64,000 bases of DNA from Haliea alexandrii (GTDB taxonomy: Bacteria; Pseudomonadota; Gammaproteobacteria; Pseudomonadales; Halieaceae): contig NZ_RFLW01000003.1 in assembly GCF_003719295.1 (NCBI RefSeq), forward strand, positions 186,001 to 250,000. The letters run 5' to 3'. The notes under the pieces were generated by a model that saw only the letters and a list, made by a program, of their open reading frames with translations, had not been told where the DNA came from and did not search any database. Position 1 is the stretch's first letter, and every line of letters begins with the position of its first letter. The translations under genes were made by a program, and so were the position numbers. Below are positions 17,029-25,731 of this stretch, piece after piece.

Positions 17029-18068
17029 GATTGCGCTGGCACTTTGGGACCAAAGCTGGACAGGCCGAGGCTACCCTTGGGTAACACAAGCTCACCGGTC
17101 TCAAGACGCCGCTTCAGGTAGTCAAAGGTCTGTGCGGTTTGTGCAAACAGGTGTTCACCGCAAATTTGCGGCGCGTAACGCGGGGGGCTCCCTGCATGCA
17201 CCAGCTCCGGCAGGGGCTTGATCTCCACATCATAATCGACGTTGCAGAACATGGGGAACGCATAGCGCTCTTCAGCCACTTTACGCACCCGGTGTGCTGT
17301 GGCGACAAACGCGCCGTTGCTGAGTATCTCCAGCATGTCTCCGATATTGATGACAAATGCATTCTCAAGCAGCGGCACGTCGATCCATTGCCCCGCCCCG
17401 TTCATGACTTCCAGACCCGGCGCCGTGGGCAGTAGAATAGTGAAACACTCATAGTCTGTATGAGCACCGATACCAGCCGCTGCAGAGTCGGGGCGTGGAT
17501 CATGGGGATAGTGAATGAGGCGCAGTTGCGTCGGGGGCCGCGTCACCAGGCGGGTGAAGCGGTCTTCCGGCAGTCCAAGTGCCAGAGCAAATCCGCGGAA
17601 AAGGCGATTGCCCAGCTCGAAAGCAACGTTGTAATACGCCTGCACGTCGGACTTGAACCCGGGCATGTCTGGCCACTGGTTTGGTCCCAACATCGGGCGT
17701 TCGTAACGGGGTTCGAGCATGTCGAAGTTGAGGTCGTAGGCTTCCTTGCGATCGGGCACCGCCGTGCCGTAAAGCTGTTCCTCTCCTTCCGGTACATAAC
17801 CACTGTGATTGCGGGACTGTCCGATATAACTCGCCATCTTGACGGCCCGGCTCTGGGCGAAGAACTCGGCCGCTCGCTGGCGGAAACGCTGAATTATTTC
17901 AGGGGCGATTCCGTGGCCCGTTATGTACAGAAAGCCGGCAGCGCGCGCGGCCATGCCGAGTTCCTGTGCTGCTTGCATGCGGCTGTTTGCGCTGGCAGAA
18001 CTCAAGCCCGCGATGTTCACAACCGGTAGCGACTGAAATGCTTGATGGGTGTTCGGTGTCACCGACAT
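17025..18068 (-). CDS. Fe(II)/2-oxoglutarate-dependent oxygenase, isopenicillin N synthase-like
   Basis: A 347-residue non-heme iron oxygenase of the IPNS/2OG-Fe(II) superfamily. The facial triad is His203 and Asp205 (GAHTDYE) with His259 (TAHRV); the cosubstrate-binding Arg lies in EERYAFP. The N-terminal DIOX_N segment (VVNIAGLSSASANSRM, GFLYITGHGI) and the C-terminal CGEHLFAQTAQTFDYLK region match the common bacterial subfamily. ATG 18068 with GAGG 8 bp upstream is preferred to a GTG at 18092. First gene of a four-gene operon ending with the urea/guanidine-type binding protein, so oxidation of a nitrogen-rich small molecule such as an amino acid, polyamine or guanidino compound is a reasonable guess. 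Confidence 0.88.
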   Translation of the reverse strand: MSVTPNTHQAFQSLPVVNIAGLSSASANSRMQAAQELGMAARAAGFLYITGHGIAPEIIQRFRQRAAEFFAQSRAVKMASYIGQSRNHSGYVPEGEEQLYGTAVPDRKEAYDLNFDMLEPRYERPMLGPNQWPDMPGFKSDVQAYYNVAFELGNRLFRGFALALGLPEDRFTRLVTRPPTQLRLIHYPHDPRPDSAAAGIGAHTDYECFTILLPTAPGLEVMNGAGQWIDVPLLENAFVINIGDMLEILSNGAFVATAHRVRKVAEERYAFPMFCNVDYDVEIKPLPELVHAGSPPRYAPQICGEHLFAQTAQTFDYLKRRLETGELVLPKGSLGLSSFGPKVPAQS

Positions 18069-18447
18069 AGAGACAACCTCGCCTGTCCACAAAAGTCATC
18101 TGGTCGTCCAGACACGGTCAGCGGCGGGTGGGCCGTCCGGGTCGTCCCGGAACTCGCGGTAGTCGGACAACAGCCTGCGAAGCCCGATCCGTGGAAAATA
18201 CATTGCGAGTTTTATGCCAATCTACTGAAATTGCGCCAGAAGCACTGAAAATGCAGAGGTTTACCCCGCTCTACCTAGTTTTCACCCGCAGCCTGCTCTC
18301 GATCGGCACTGATTCAGCGCATCAAATTCGTGCGGCGCGCAATGACAGGTGCACAAGCATGGTGCGTGACCCAACGCGTGTGTTTCCTCGTGTGGCCAGC
18401 AATGGCGTGAAGCAGAAATAAAACAAACTCTGGAACGCCGGAAACAC
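18069..18447. other. Intergenic region between divergent operons
   Basis: About 380 bp without a supportable gene between the oxygenase operon and the polyamine transporter genes. I looked for guanidine riboswitch signatures on the oxygenase side and saw none. Confidence 0.5.
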
Positions 18448-18477
18448 TTGATCAAATTGCAAAGACCGGTAGATACT
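18448..18477 (+). promoter_or_regulatory. Possible promoter of the polyamine transporter operon
   Basis: TTGATC (18448-18453), 18 bp, GATACT (18472-18477), about 30 bp before the ATG at 18508. The -35 is part of the palindrome TTGATCAA. Leader length is short but workable. Confidence 0.35.
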
Positions 18478-18507
18478 CGAACAACCCCACCTTCCGGAGC
18501 ATCAAAC

Positions 18508-19593
18508 ATGAAAGGCAAGACACTGGGCGCCGCCTGCCTGTTCGCCCTTGCGACAGCAGTCACAGCAGCTGACGAGGTTCGTGTTTACAACTGGTCCGAC
18601 TACATTGACGAGGAGCTCCTGGCCAAGTTCGAGGAAGAGACCGGGCTGAAACTCATTTACGATGTCTTCGACTCGAACGAAGTACTGGAAACCAAAATGT
18701 TGGCCGGCGGATCGGGGTACGACGTGGTCGTTCCGTCGGGTACATTTCTGCAACGCCAGATTGCCGTGGGCGCCTTCCAGAAACTGGACCCGACAAAACT
18801 GACCAACAGAGCGAACCTGTGGGACGTTATCGAAAAGCGCACGGCACGCTACGACCCCGGTAACGAATACTCTGTGAATTACATGTGGGGAACCACAGGC
18901 TTGGGCGTGAATGTCAAAAGAGTTGCAGAGGTACTCGGTGAGGACACCCCCATCAACTCGCTGGATCTCATTTTCAAGCCGGAAAACATGGCGCGACTCG
19001 CCTCCTGTGGCGTGCACTTTCTGGATGCGCCCGCCGAGGTGATTCCCGCTGCGCTCGCCTATATTGGCGAAGACCCGGACAGCCATGACCCGGAAGTGAT
19101 CGCCAAGGTCGAACCACTGCTGATGGCGGTTCGGCCCCATGTGCAGAAGTTCCACAGTTCCGAATATATCAATGCACTCGCCAATGGCGACATATGCGTT
19201 GCCTTTGGCTGGTCTGGCGACATTCTCCAGGCTCGCGACCGTGCCGCAGAAGCTGATGCCGGCGTAGAGATCGTCTATCACGCCCCCAGCGAAGGCGCCC
19301 TGATGTGGTTCGACCAGATGGCGATTCCCGTGGACGCCCCCAACCCGGAGGGCGCGCACACATTCCTCAACTTCATCATGGACGCAGAGAACATGGCGCA
19401 GGCCTCCAACTACGTGTTCTATGCCAATGGCAATCTTGCCAGCCAGGCGTTCCTCGTGCCCGACGTGATAGACGATACCGCTATATACCCCGATGCCGAG
19501 ACGCTGGAGAACCTCTACATCACGACGCCCTACCCTGCCAAGGTACAGCGGACGGTCACGCGCCTGTGGACCCGGGTCAAGTCGGGCACTTGA
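18508..19593 (+). CDS. potF: Polyamine (putrescine/spermidine) periplasmic binding protein
   Basis: A 361-residue PotD/PotF-type binding protein. The signal peptide MKGKTLGAACLFALATA is cleaved after VTAA, and the mature protein begins with the family hallmark VRVYNWSDYIDEELLAKFEEETG. Further typical sequences are YDVVVPSGTFLQRQI, NYMWGTTGLGVNVKRV and EGALMWFDQMAIP; the aromatic and acidic residues in these segments bind the diamine. GGAG lies 9 bp before the ATG. Binding protein, ATPase and two permeases follow in the canonical potFGHI order, so a complete importer is present. It diverges from the oxygenase operon, and co-regulation of amine uptake and oxidation is possible. Confidence 0.93.
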   Translation: MKGKTLGAACLFALATAVTAADEVRVYNWSDYIDEELLAKFEEETGLKLIYDVFDSNEVLETKMLAGGSGYDVVVPSGTFLQRQIAVGAFQKLDPTKLTNRANLWDVIEKRTARYDPGNEYSVNYMWGTTGLGVNVKRVAEVLGEDTPINSLDLIFKPENMARLASCGVHFLDAPAEVIPAALAYIGEDPDSHDPEVIAKVEPLLMAVRPHVQKFHSSEYINALANGDICVAFGWSGDILQARDRAAEADAGVEIVYHAPSEGALMWFDQMAIPVDAPNPEGAHTFLNFIMDAENMAQASNYVFYANGNLASQAFLVPDVIDDTAIYPDAETLENLYITTPYPAKVQRTVTRLWTRVKSGT

Positions 19594-19656
19594 TCAGGCC
19601 ATGCACGCCGGCACGTAGCAACGCGCCGGCTTCTGCCATTCGCTGACGAGGGCACC

Positions 19657-20784
19657 GTGCCACAAACCGTTTTTGCACCCTGGGACGATCCAACCGCGAA
19701 ACCTCTGATCCGGTTCAGCAACGTTACCAAGCAATTCGGCGATTTCACGGCCGTACGCAACCTGACGCTCGACATTTACGAGCACGAGTTTTTTGCGCTG
19801 CTGGGCCCTTCCGGCTGCGGCAAGACCACCATGATGCGCATGCTCGCGGGGTTTGAGGATCCCAGCTCTGGGCAGATAGAACTGGCGGGGCAGGATATTG
19901 TGCCCGTCCCTCCCAACAAGCGCGCCGTGAATATGATGTTCCAGTCCTACGCTCTGTTTCCGCACCTCAACGTGTGGGACAACATTGCCTTCGGCCTGCG
20001 CCGCGCGGCAATGCCGAAGGACGCACTTCGCGCGCGTGTCGAAGAAATGCTCAAGCTCACCCGGCTGGAGCGCTTCGCACGGCGCAAACCGCACCAGATT
20101 TCGGGTGGCCAGCGCCAGCGTGTGGCGCTGGCAAGAAGTTTGGCGAAAGCGCCCAGACTGCTACTGCTTGATGAACCCATGGGCGCGCTGGACAAAAAGC
20201 TGCGCCAGGACACCCAGTTCGAGCTGATGGATATCCAGGAAAAAACCGGCACAACCTTCGTCATCGTCACTCATGACCAGGAGGAAGCCATGACGGTGGC
20301 GAGCCGCGTTGCGGTGATGGACGAAGGCGAGCTGATTCAAGTGGCGACCCCTTCGGCGATTTACGAGGCACCCAATTGCGTTTACGTCGCTGACTTCATC
20401 GGTGATGTGAACATCATCGAAGGTGCCGTGCACCCCTGCGGCCCCACCTGTTACAAGCTGCACTGGGCCGAGAGTTTTGCACCGCTTGTGGCGTCGTCGG
20501 AACAGCCCTTCGCTACCGCCCAGAAGGCCTTTTTGGCCATCCGGCCCGAGAAGATGCATATTTCAGCTGAGCCACCTGCGGGGGCGGAGAACACCATTCA
20601 GGGCAGGGTTCATGATATCGCCTACCTGGGTAATATCAGCACCTACCATGTTGAGGTGGCCGGGGGGCGTATGCTGAAAGCGCAAGCCGCCAATACACGA
20701 CGTATCGAGAACCGGGGATTTACCTGGGATGACCAGGTCTGGCTGTCCTGGGCGTCAAATGCCGGCGTTTTACTGGAAGCGTGA
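19657..20784 (+). CDS. potG: Polyamine ABC transporter ATP-binding protein
   Basis: A 375-residue ATPase of the PotA/PotG group. Walker A GPSGCGKTT is near residue 50, the signature SGGQRQRVALARS near 150, Walker B LLLLDEPMGALD near 170 and the switch His in VTHDQEEAM near 205. The C-terminal ~110 residues form the TOBE/OB-fold regulatory domain (IRPEKMHIS). The start is GTG at 19657. It couples ATP hydrolysis to the PotH/PotI channel at the inner face of the membrane. Its stop overlaps the potH start by 4 bp. Confidence 0.95.
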   Translation: MPQTVFAPWDDPTAKPLIRFSNVTKQFGDFTAVRNLTLDIYEHEFFALLGPSGCGKTTMMRMLAGFEDPSSGQIELAGQDIVPVPPNKRAVNMMFQSYALFPHLNVWDNIAFGLRRAAMPKDALRARVEEMLKLTRLERFARRKPHQISGGQRQRVALARSLAKAPRLLLLDEPMGALDKKLRQDTQFELMDIQEKTGTTFVIVTHDQEEAMTVASRVAVMDEGELIQVATPSAIYEAPNCVYVADFIGDVNIIEGAVHPCGPTCYKLHWAESFAPLVASSEQPFATAQKAFLAIRPEKMHISAEPPAGAENTIQGRVHDIAYLGNISTYHVEVAGGRMLKAQAANTRRIENRGFTWDDQVWLSWASNAGVLLEA

Positions 20785-21665
20785 TGAAGAGAGTCGTTGT
20801 CGCCCTCATCCCTTACCTGTGGCTCCTCGGCCTGTTCCTCGTGCCTTTTGCCATTGTGCTCAAGATATCACTCTCCGACGTGGCCATGGCCCGCCCACCC
20901 TACCTGCCCCAGTTCAGCTGGAGCGAAGGGATAAGTACCTTCCTGTCGCAACTGGACTTTGAGAATTTCACGTTTCTCACTACGGATGACCTGTACTGGA
21001 AGGCCTATCTCTCCAGCCTGCAGATTGCCGCTACTTCCACTCTACTCACGCTGCTGATTGGCTATCCCATTGCCTACGCCATGGCGCGCGCGCCAGAGCA
21101 ATGGCGCGCCATCCTCATGATGTTGGTGATTCTGCCCTTCTGGACCAGTTTCCTGATCAGAGTGTATTCCTGGATGGGCATTCTCAGCCAGGAAGGCTAT
21201 CTCAACCAATTGCTGTTGGGCCTGGGCGTGATCAGCGAACCGTTGATTATCCTCAATACGAAAATTGCCGTGTATATCGGTATTGTCTACACCTATATCC
21301 CGTTCATGATTCTGCCCATTTACGCCGCCCTGCACCGACTCGACAATTCACTGATAGAGGCCGCCGAGGACCTTGGCTGTTCCCGCGCCAAAGCGTTCTG
21401 GCTGGTCACCGTGCCCTTGTCACGCAATGGCATCATCGCCGGCTGCTTTCTGGTATTCATTCCCACGCTGGGAGAATTCGTGATCCCCTCACTGTTGGGC
21501 GGCTCGGGCACCTTGATGATCGGCAAAGTGCTGTGGGAGGAATTCTTCAATAACCGTGACTGGCCAGTGGCTTCCGCCGTTGCTGTGGTGCTTGTGCTGA
21601 TCCTGATCATTCCGATTGTGCTGTTTCAGCAAAACCAGCAGAAACAGCAGGAAGCAGAGAACTGA
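20781..21665 (+). CDS. potH: Polyamine ABC transporter permease, PotH/PotB type
   Basis: A 294-residue inner-membrane permease with six predicted helices. The ATPase-docking EAA loop is visible as EAAEDLGCSRAKAFWLVTVPL near residue 192. The N-terminal periplasmic loop between helices 1 and 2 is long, as in PotB/PotH. ATGA overlap with the ATPase gene and a one-base overlap with potI point to coupled translation and a fixed subunit ratio. Confidence 0.95.
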   Translation: MMKRVVVALIPYLWLLGLFLVPFAIVLKISLSDVAMARPPYLPQFSWSEGISTFLSQLDFENFTFLTTDDLYWKAYLSSLQIAATSTLLTLLIGYPIAYAMARAPEQWRAILMMLVILPFWTSFLIRVYSWMGILSQEGYLNQLLLGLGVISEPLIILNTKIAVYIGIVYTYIPFMILPIYAALHRLDNSLIEAAEDLGCSRAKAFWLVTVPLSRNGIIAGCFLVFIPTLGEFVIPSLLGGSGTLMIGKVLWEEFFNNRDWPVASAVAVVLVLILIIPIVLFQQNQQKQQEAEN

Positions 21666-22483
21666 TGCGCCTGAGCGGATTCAACATCACCTCACTGACT
21701 CTGGGCTTCGCCTTTCTGTACTTACCCATGGTCATACTGGTGGTGTACAGCTTCAATGAGAGCCGCCTGGTCACCGTGTGGACCGGCTTCTCCACCCGGT
21801 GGTATGGAGAGCTGCTGAACAACCAGGCGTTTCTGGATGCCGCGTGGGTAACCTTCAAAGTCGCCGCCTTATCTTCCACCCTTGCCACTGTACTCGGAAC
21901 CCTCGCGGCATACGCACTGGTACGGGGCGGACGCTTTGCGGGTAGAACCCTGTTCTCCGGCATGATTTACGCGCCTTTGGTGATGCCGGAGGTGATCACA
22001 GGTTTGTCGCTGTTGTTACTGTTTATCGGTATCGGGCTGGAACGCGGCGTATTGACGATTGTGCTCGCCCACACCACGTTTTCCATGTGCTACGTGTCGG
22101 TAGTCGTCTCCTCCCGCCTGGTGACTTTTGATCGTTCACTGGAAGAGGCCGCGCTGGACCTGGGCTGCTCACCCTGGAGCGCCTTCCGTCTCGTGACCTT
22201 ACCGATTATCGCACCTGCGGTGATCTCGGGGTGGCTACTCGCCTTCACTCTGTCGCTGGACGACCTGGTGATCGCATCCTTCACTACCGGTCCATCCGCG
22301 ACCACACTCCCCATCAAGATTTTTTCCGCGGTGCGCCTCGGCGTCAGCCCGGAGATCAATGCGCTCTCCACGCTCATGATTGCCATCGTCACGCTGGGCG
22401 TCATTGTCGCGTCGCTGATATCCAAACAGAAGTTTGTACAACAGCAGCAACGGGAAAGGCAGATTGACAATCGCACGCGCTGA
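21665..22483 (+). CDS. potI: Polyamine ABC transporter permease, PotI/PotC type
   Basis: A 272-residue six-helix permease, partner of the PotH-type subunit. Typical opening MRLSGFNITSLTLGFAFLYLP, EAA loop EEAALDLGCSPWSAFRLVTLP near 160, and the C-terminal conserved SLDDLVIASFTTGPSATTLP. Its ATG shares its A with the last base of the potH stop (TGATG). It ends the operon; the next ABC genes, 115-145 bp downstream, belong to a different exporter type. Confidence 0.95.
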   Translation: MRLSGFNITSLTLGFAFLYLPMVILVVYSFNESRLVTVWTGFSTRWYGELLNNQAFLDAAWVTFKVAALSSTLATVLGTLAAYALVRGGRFAGRTLFSGMIYAPLVMPEVITGLSLLLLFIGIGLERGVLTIVLAHTTFSMCYVSVVVSSRLVTFDRSLEEAALDLGCSPWSAFRLVTLPIIAPAVISGWLLAFTLSLDDLVIASFTTGPSATTLPIKIFSAVRLGVSPEINALSTLMIAIVTLGVIVASLISKQKFVQQQQRERQIDNRTR

Positions 22484-22627
22484 CCCGGCGACTCACGTAC
22501 CACTGTCAGTTAATTATTTGCACGGCATTAGTGCGTTCACATTTTTCGGGCTAACATGGTGCTCGACGCCCTCTGATGGGCCAGCAAACAAACCACCGTG
22601 CTTTCCCAAACCCCAGAACCGAACGCC

Positions 22628-23356
22628 ATGTGCCAAACAGGGAACAAAGAGCCGCTAAAGGCTTTCACTACCCGAGGGCTGACAAAAGTCTATGGGGAGG
22701 GAGCGGCGCAAGTGCACGCCCTGCGCGGCGTTGATGTAGAAATTCCGGCCGGCGAACTGGTCGTATTGCTGGGACCCTCCGGCAGCGGCAAGTCTACGCT
22801 ACTGAATATTCTCGGTGGACTTGATCGGGCCAGCCAGGGAAGCGTTCTGTTTCAGGAACAGAACCTCGCGGGAATGACAGACGTGGAGCTAACCCGTTAC
22901 CGTCGGGATCACGTGGGTTTTGTGTTTCAGTTTTATAACCTGATGCCGAGCCTGACGGCCTACGAGAATATCGAGCTGGTCACCGAAATTGCTGCCGACC
23001 CGATGAGCCCCGCCAGGGCCCTGGAACTGGTGGGCCTGGGCGAGCGCGGCGACAGTTTCCCGAGCCAGCTCTCCGGCGGTGAGCAACAGCGCGTGGCAAT
23101 CGCGCGCGCAGTGGCAAAGCAACCCACTGTGCTGTTTTGCGATGAGCCCACCGGTGCCCTGGACAGTACCACTGGGCGCGCCGTGCTCCAGGTTCTGAAA
23201 AGCGTCAATGAGACACTGGGGGCGACCGTATTGATTGTCACACATGCCGCGGCCACAGCTGACATGGCCGACCGGGTTATCCATTTTGCGGACGGCCGGA
23301 TCCGGGAGGTTCGCGTCAACAGAAACAAACGTGACCCGCAGGACATAGAATGGTAG
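22628..23356 (+). CDS. ABC exporter ATP-binding protein (LolD/MacB-type)
   Basis: An ATPase of about 242 residues of the MacB/LolD/DevA group that works with FtsX-like permeases. Walker [18 protein letters not shown]-loop [17 protein letters not shown], signature [13 protein letters not shown] and Walker [13 protein letters not shown] are all intact. ATG 22628 is used; a GTG at 22598 in the same frame is possible, and neither has a strong ribosome site. The permease gene starts 8 bp after its stop and an HlyD-type adaptor follows, giving a tripartite mechanotransmission-type exporter rather than an importer. Confidence 0.92.
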   Translation: MCQTGNKEPLKAFTTRGLTKVYGEGAAQVHALRGVDVEIPAGELVVLLGPSGSGKSTLLNILGGLDRASQGSVLFQEQNLAGMTDVELTRYRRDHVGFVFQFYNLMPSLTAYENIELVTEIAADPMSPARALELVGLGERGDSFPSQLSGGEQQRVAIARAVAKQPTVLFCDEPTGALDSTTGRAVLQVLKSVNETLGATVLIVTHAAATADMADRVIHFADGRIREVRVNRNKRDPQDIEW

Positions 23357-23363
23357 CGCCCGC

Positions 23364-25727
23364 ATGAGCCCGCTGGATCGCAAGCTGCTCAGGGATCTCT
23401 GGAGGATCAAGGGACAGGCAACGGCGATAGGCGCGGTAATCGCTGTGGGCGTGCTGTTGCTGGTGATGATGTCGGGGTTGATAACGTCACTGGACGAGAC
23501 TCGCCGTGCTTACTACGAACGCTACCGGCTGGCCGACATCTTCGCTCCGGTCAAACGTGCGCCCCAGCACCTGCTGGCGGAATTGGCGGCCATCCCAGGT
23601 GTCAATACCGTAGAGGGGCGCATTACGGGTCACGCGCTTATCAACCTCCCCGGACTGGATATCCCGTTGCGGGCCCAGGCGGTCTCCACCCCGGATTTTC
23701 ACACACCACGCCTCAACGACTTCTACCTGAGCGCCGGGCGCGCGCCCAGCCGGGAGCGGCTTGATGAAGTGATGTTGCTTAAAGGTTTCGCCGAAGCGCA
23801 CGGGTTGCAGCCGGGGGCTGTACTTGACGTGACGATGAATGGGGCAAGACACACACTGCGTATCGTGGGCCTGGCACAAGCGCCGGAGTTTTTGTACACC
23901 ACCGCGCCCGGCGAGCTGATGTCGGATGATGCCCGCTATGCTGTGATCTGGATGAACACGCAATCCCTCGCTGCAGCCTACGATCTGGACGGGGCTTTTA
24001 ACGAGGCACTGCTGTCCATTGGGCGCGACAGTCAACCCCAGGAAATCCTGAATGCTGTGGATCGTCTGCTTGATCCCTATGGCGGATTCGGCGCCTATGG
24101 CCTGGAGGACCATACATCCAATCGTTTTATTAGCGAAGAAATCGCTGGGCTGCGTGCGACAGGCTCCGCAGTGCCCCCGATTTTCCTCGCGGTCGCTGCA
24201 TTCCTGCTCTATATCGTTGTGTCGCGCATGGTAGAGGCCGAGCGAGGGCAAATCGGCCTGATAAAGGCGTTTGGCTACACCAACCTCGAAACAGGACTGC
24301 ACTATTTCAAACTGATACTGGCCATCGCTGCGGGCGGCGCGATTGTGGGTTGTCTGCTGGGCATTTTGGCCGGCCGGGCACTGGTTGACGTCTACCTGCT
24401 GTATTTCAAGTTTCCCTTTCTGATTTTTCAGCTTGAGCCCGGATCATTCATCACTGGCTTCACCGTGAGCGTGGGCGCGGCCTCTGCCGGCGGTTTACTG
24501 GTGCTACGCCGCGTTTTCCGGCTGACACCCGCCTCGGCCATGCAGCCCCCCGCCCCGCCTCACTACAAACAGCTCGGCAAAATGGCACGCTCCATACAAT
24601 CCGCGCTTGACCAGCCAAGCAGGATGGTGGTGCGGCGCCTGACCCGCCAGCCTGGCCGCATGGCGGGCGCCATCGCCGGTATCGCCGCGGGTATGGGGCT
24701 CTCGGTCGCCATGGTAGGCATCATGAGCGGCTTCAACGAAGCCATTGATCTGACGTTCAATGTGGTAGACCAGAGCGATCTGAGCGTCACATTCAATGAG
24801 CCACTGTCCACCACTAGCCTGGGCAACCTGCGCAACATACCGGGCGTGATGGATGCACAGTCCATTCGCACTGTGTCTGCGGTATTGCGCTACGGTCGCA
24901 ACAGGCACCTCGGCGCCATCAGTGGTTTGCCGCCCAACTCGAGGCTCTATCGAGCCGTAGACCGCTCGATGGGCACGATTCACCTACCGACTGGCGGTAT
25001 AATCCTGGCAGAGCCTCTGGCCCGAATCCTCAACGCCCGAGTGGGTGACGTGCTGACCATTGCGGTACGCGAAAGCAGACGACCAACACTGGAGGTGCCC
25101 GTTGCCGGCATTGCACAAACGCTACTCGGGGCGCCGGCTTATATGGATCTTGATTCACTCAACCGTGCCCTCGGAGAACCTAACCGCATGTCCGGTGCCT
25201 ATTTGCGTATCGACAGCGCGCAGCAGAGTACGGTGTACCGCACACTCAAGGATATGCCCACCGTCGCGGGTGTCAGCCTCAAGCGGGATGCAAGAAACGC
25301 GCTACAGGAGCAGATGGATATGGGGGCAGGTGCAATGCGCTATATCATGCTGGCCGTTGCAGGCATCATCACTTTTGGTATCGTCTACAACGCCGCGCGC
25401 ATCGCCTACGCAGAGCGTGCGCGAGATCTGGCCAGCCTGAGTGTGATCGGATTCACCCGCAGCGAAGTCGCCTTCGTGCTCTTGGGCGAACTTGCGGTGG
25501 TCACTTTGGTTGCCCTGCCCGCAGGGTCTGTGCTCGGCTACTACCTCTCATTTGCCGTCGCAGCCGGGTTCAGTACCGACCTCTACCAGATCCCTGCACA
25601 GGTTCCCGCAGCCGGCTATGGCGCAGCGGCGCTTGCCGTTCTAGCAGCAGCAAGCCTCTCGGGCTGGCTGGTAAAACGGGACATTGATGGCAGCGATATC
25701 GTATCCGCGCTCAAAGCACGAGAGTAG
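23364..25727 (+). CDS. ABC transporter permease with two FtsX domains
   Basis: A 787-residue inner-membrane protein with duplicated topology. An N-terminal helix (about 18-40) and a large periplasmic MacB_PCD-like domain (40-255) are followed by three helices forming a first FtsX domain (265-390), then a further helix and periplasmic domain (about 430-655), and three C-terminal helices forming the second FtsX domain (660-780). This length fits the double-FtsX permeases that act as a single polypeptide. With the preceding ATPase and the following HlyD adaptor it would move lipids, peptides or a glycolipid from inner membrane or periplasm across the outer membrane, the last step needing a TolC-type channel not seen here. 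Confidence 0.9.
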   Translation: MSPLDRKLLRDLWRIKGQATAIGAVIAVGVLLLVMMSGLITSLDETRRAYYERYRLADIFAPVKRAPQHLLAELAAIPGVNTVEGRITGHALINLPGLDIPLRAQAVSTPDFHTPRLNDFYLSAGRAPSRERLDEVMLLKGFAEAHGLQPGAVLDVTMNGARHTLRIVGLAQAPEFLYTTAPGELMSDDARYAVIWMNTQSLAAAYDLDGAFNEALLSIGRDSQPQEILNAVDRLLDPYGGFGAYGLEDHTSNRFISEEIAGLRATGSAVPPIFLAVAAFLLYIVVSRMVEAERGQIGLIKAFGYTNLETGLHYFKLILAIAAGGAIVGCLLGILAGRALVDVYLLYFKFPFLIFQLEPGSFITGFTVSVGAASAGGLLVLRRVFRLTPASAMQPPAPPHYKQLGKMARSIQSALDQPSRMVVRRLTRQPGRMAGAIAGIAAGMGLSVAMVGIMSGFNEAIDLTFNVVDQSDLSVTFNEPLSTTSLGNLRNIPGVMDAQSIRTVSAVLRYGRNRHLGAISGLPPNSRLYRAVDRSMGTIHLPTGGIILAEPLARILNARVGDVLTIAVRESRRPTLEVPVAGIAQTLLGAPAYMDLDSLNRALGEPNRMSGAYLRIDSAQQSTVYRTLKDMPTVAGVSLKRDARNALQEQMDMGAGAMRYIMLAVAGIITFGIVYNAARIAYAERARDLASLSVIGFTRSEVAFVLLGELAVVTLVALPAGSVLGYYLSFAVAAGFSTDLYQIPAQVPAAGYGAAALAVLAAASLSGWLVKRDIDGSDIVSALKARE

Positions 25728-25731
25728 CCCC

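Noticed and set aside
17025-18068. The 2OG oxygenase as an ethylene-forming enzyme supplying the ethylene-type sensor at 35 kb
   Set aside because: Only the general iron and cosubstrate motifs of the superfamily are seen; the sequence is closer to the common IPNS-like subfamily and the two genes are 17 kb apart.
18069-18447. Guanidine riboswitch in front of the oxygenase operon
   Set aside because: Expected from the guanidine-type binding protein, but none of the conserved ykkC or mini-ykkC sequence blocks could be found on either strand.
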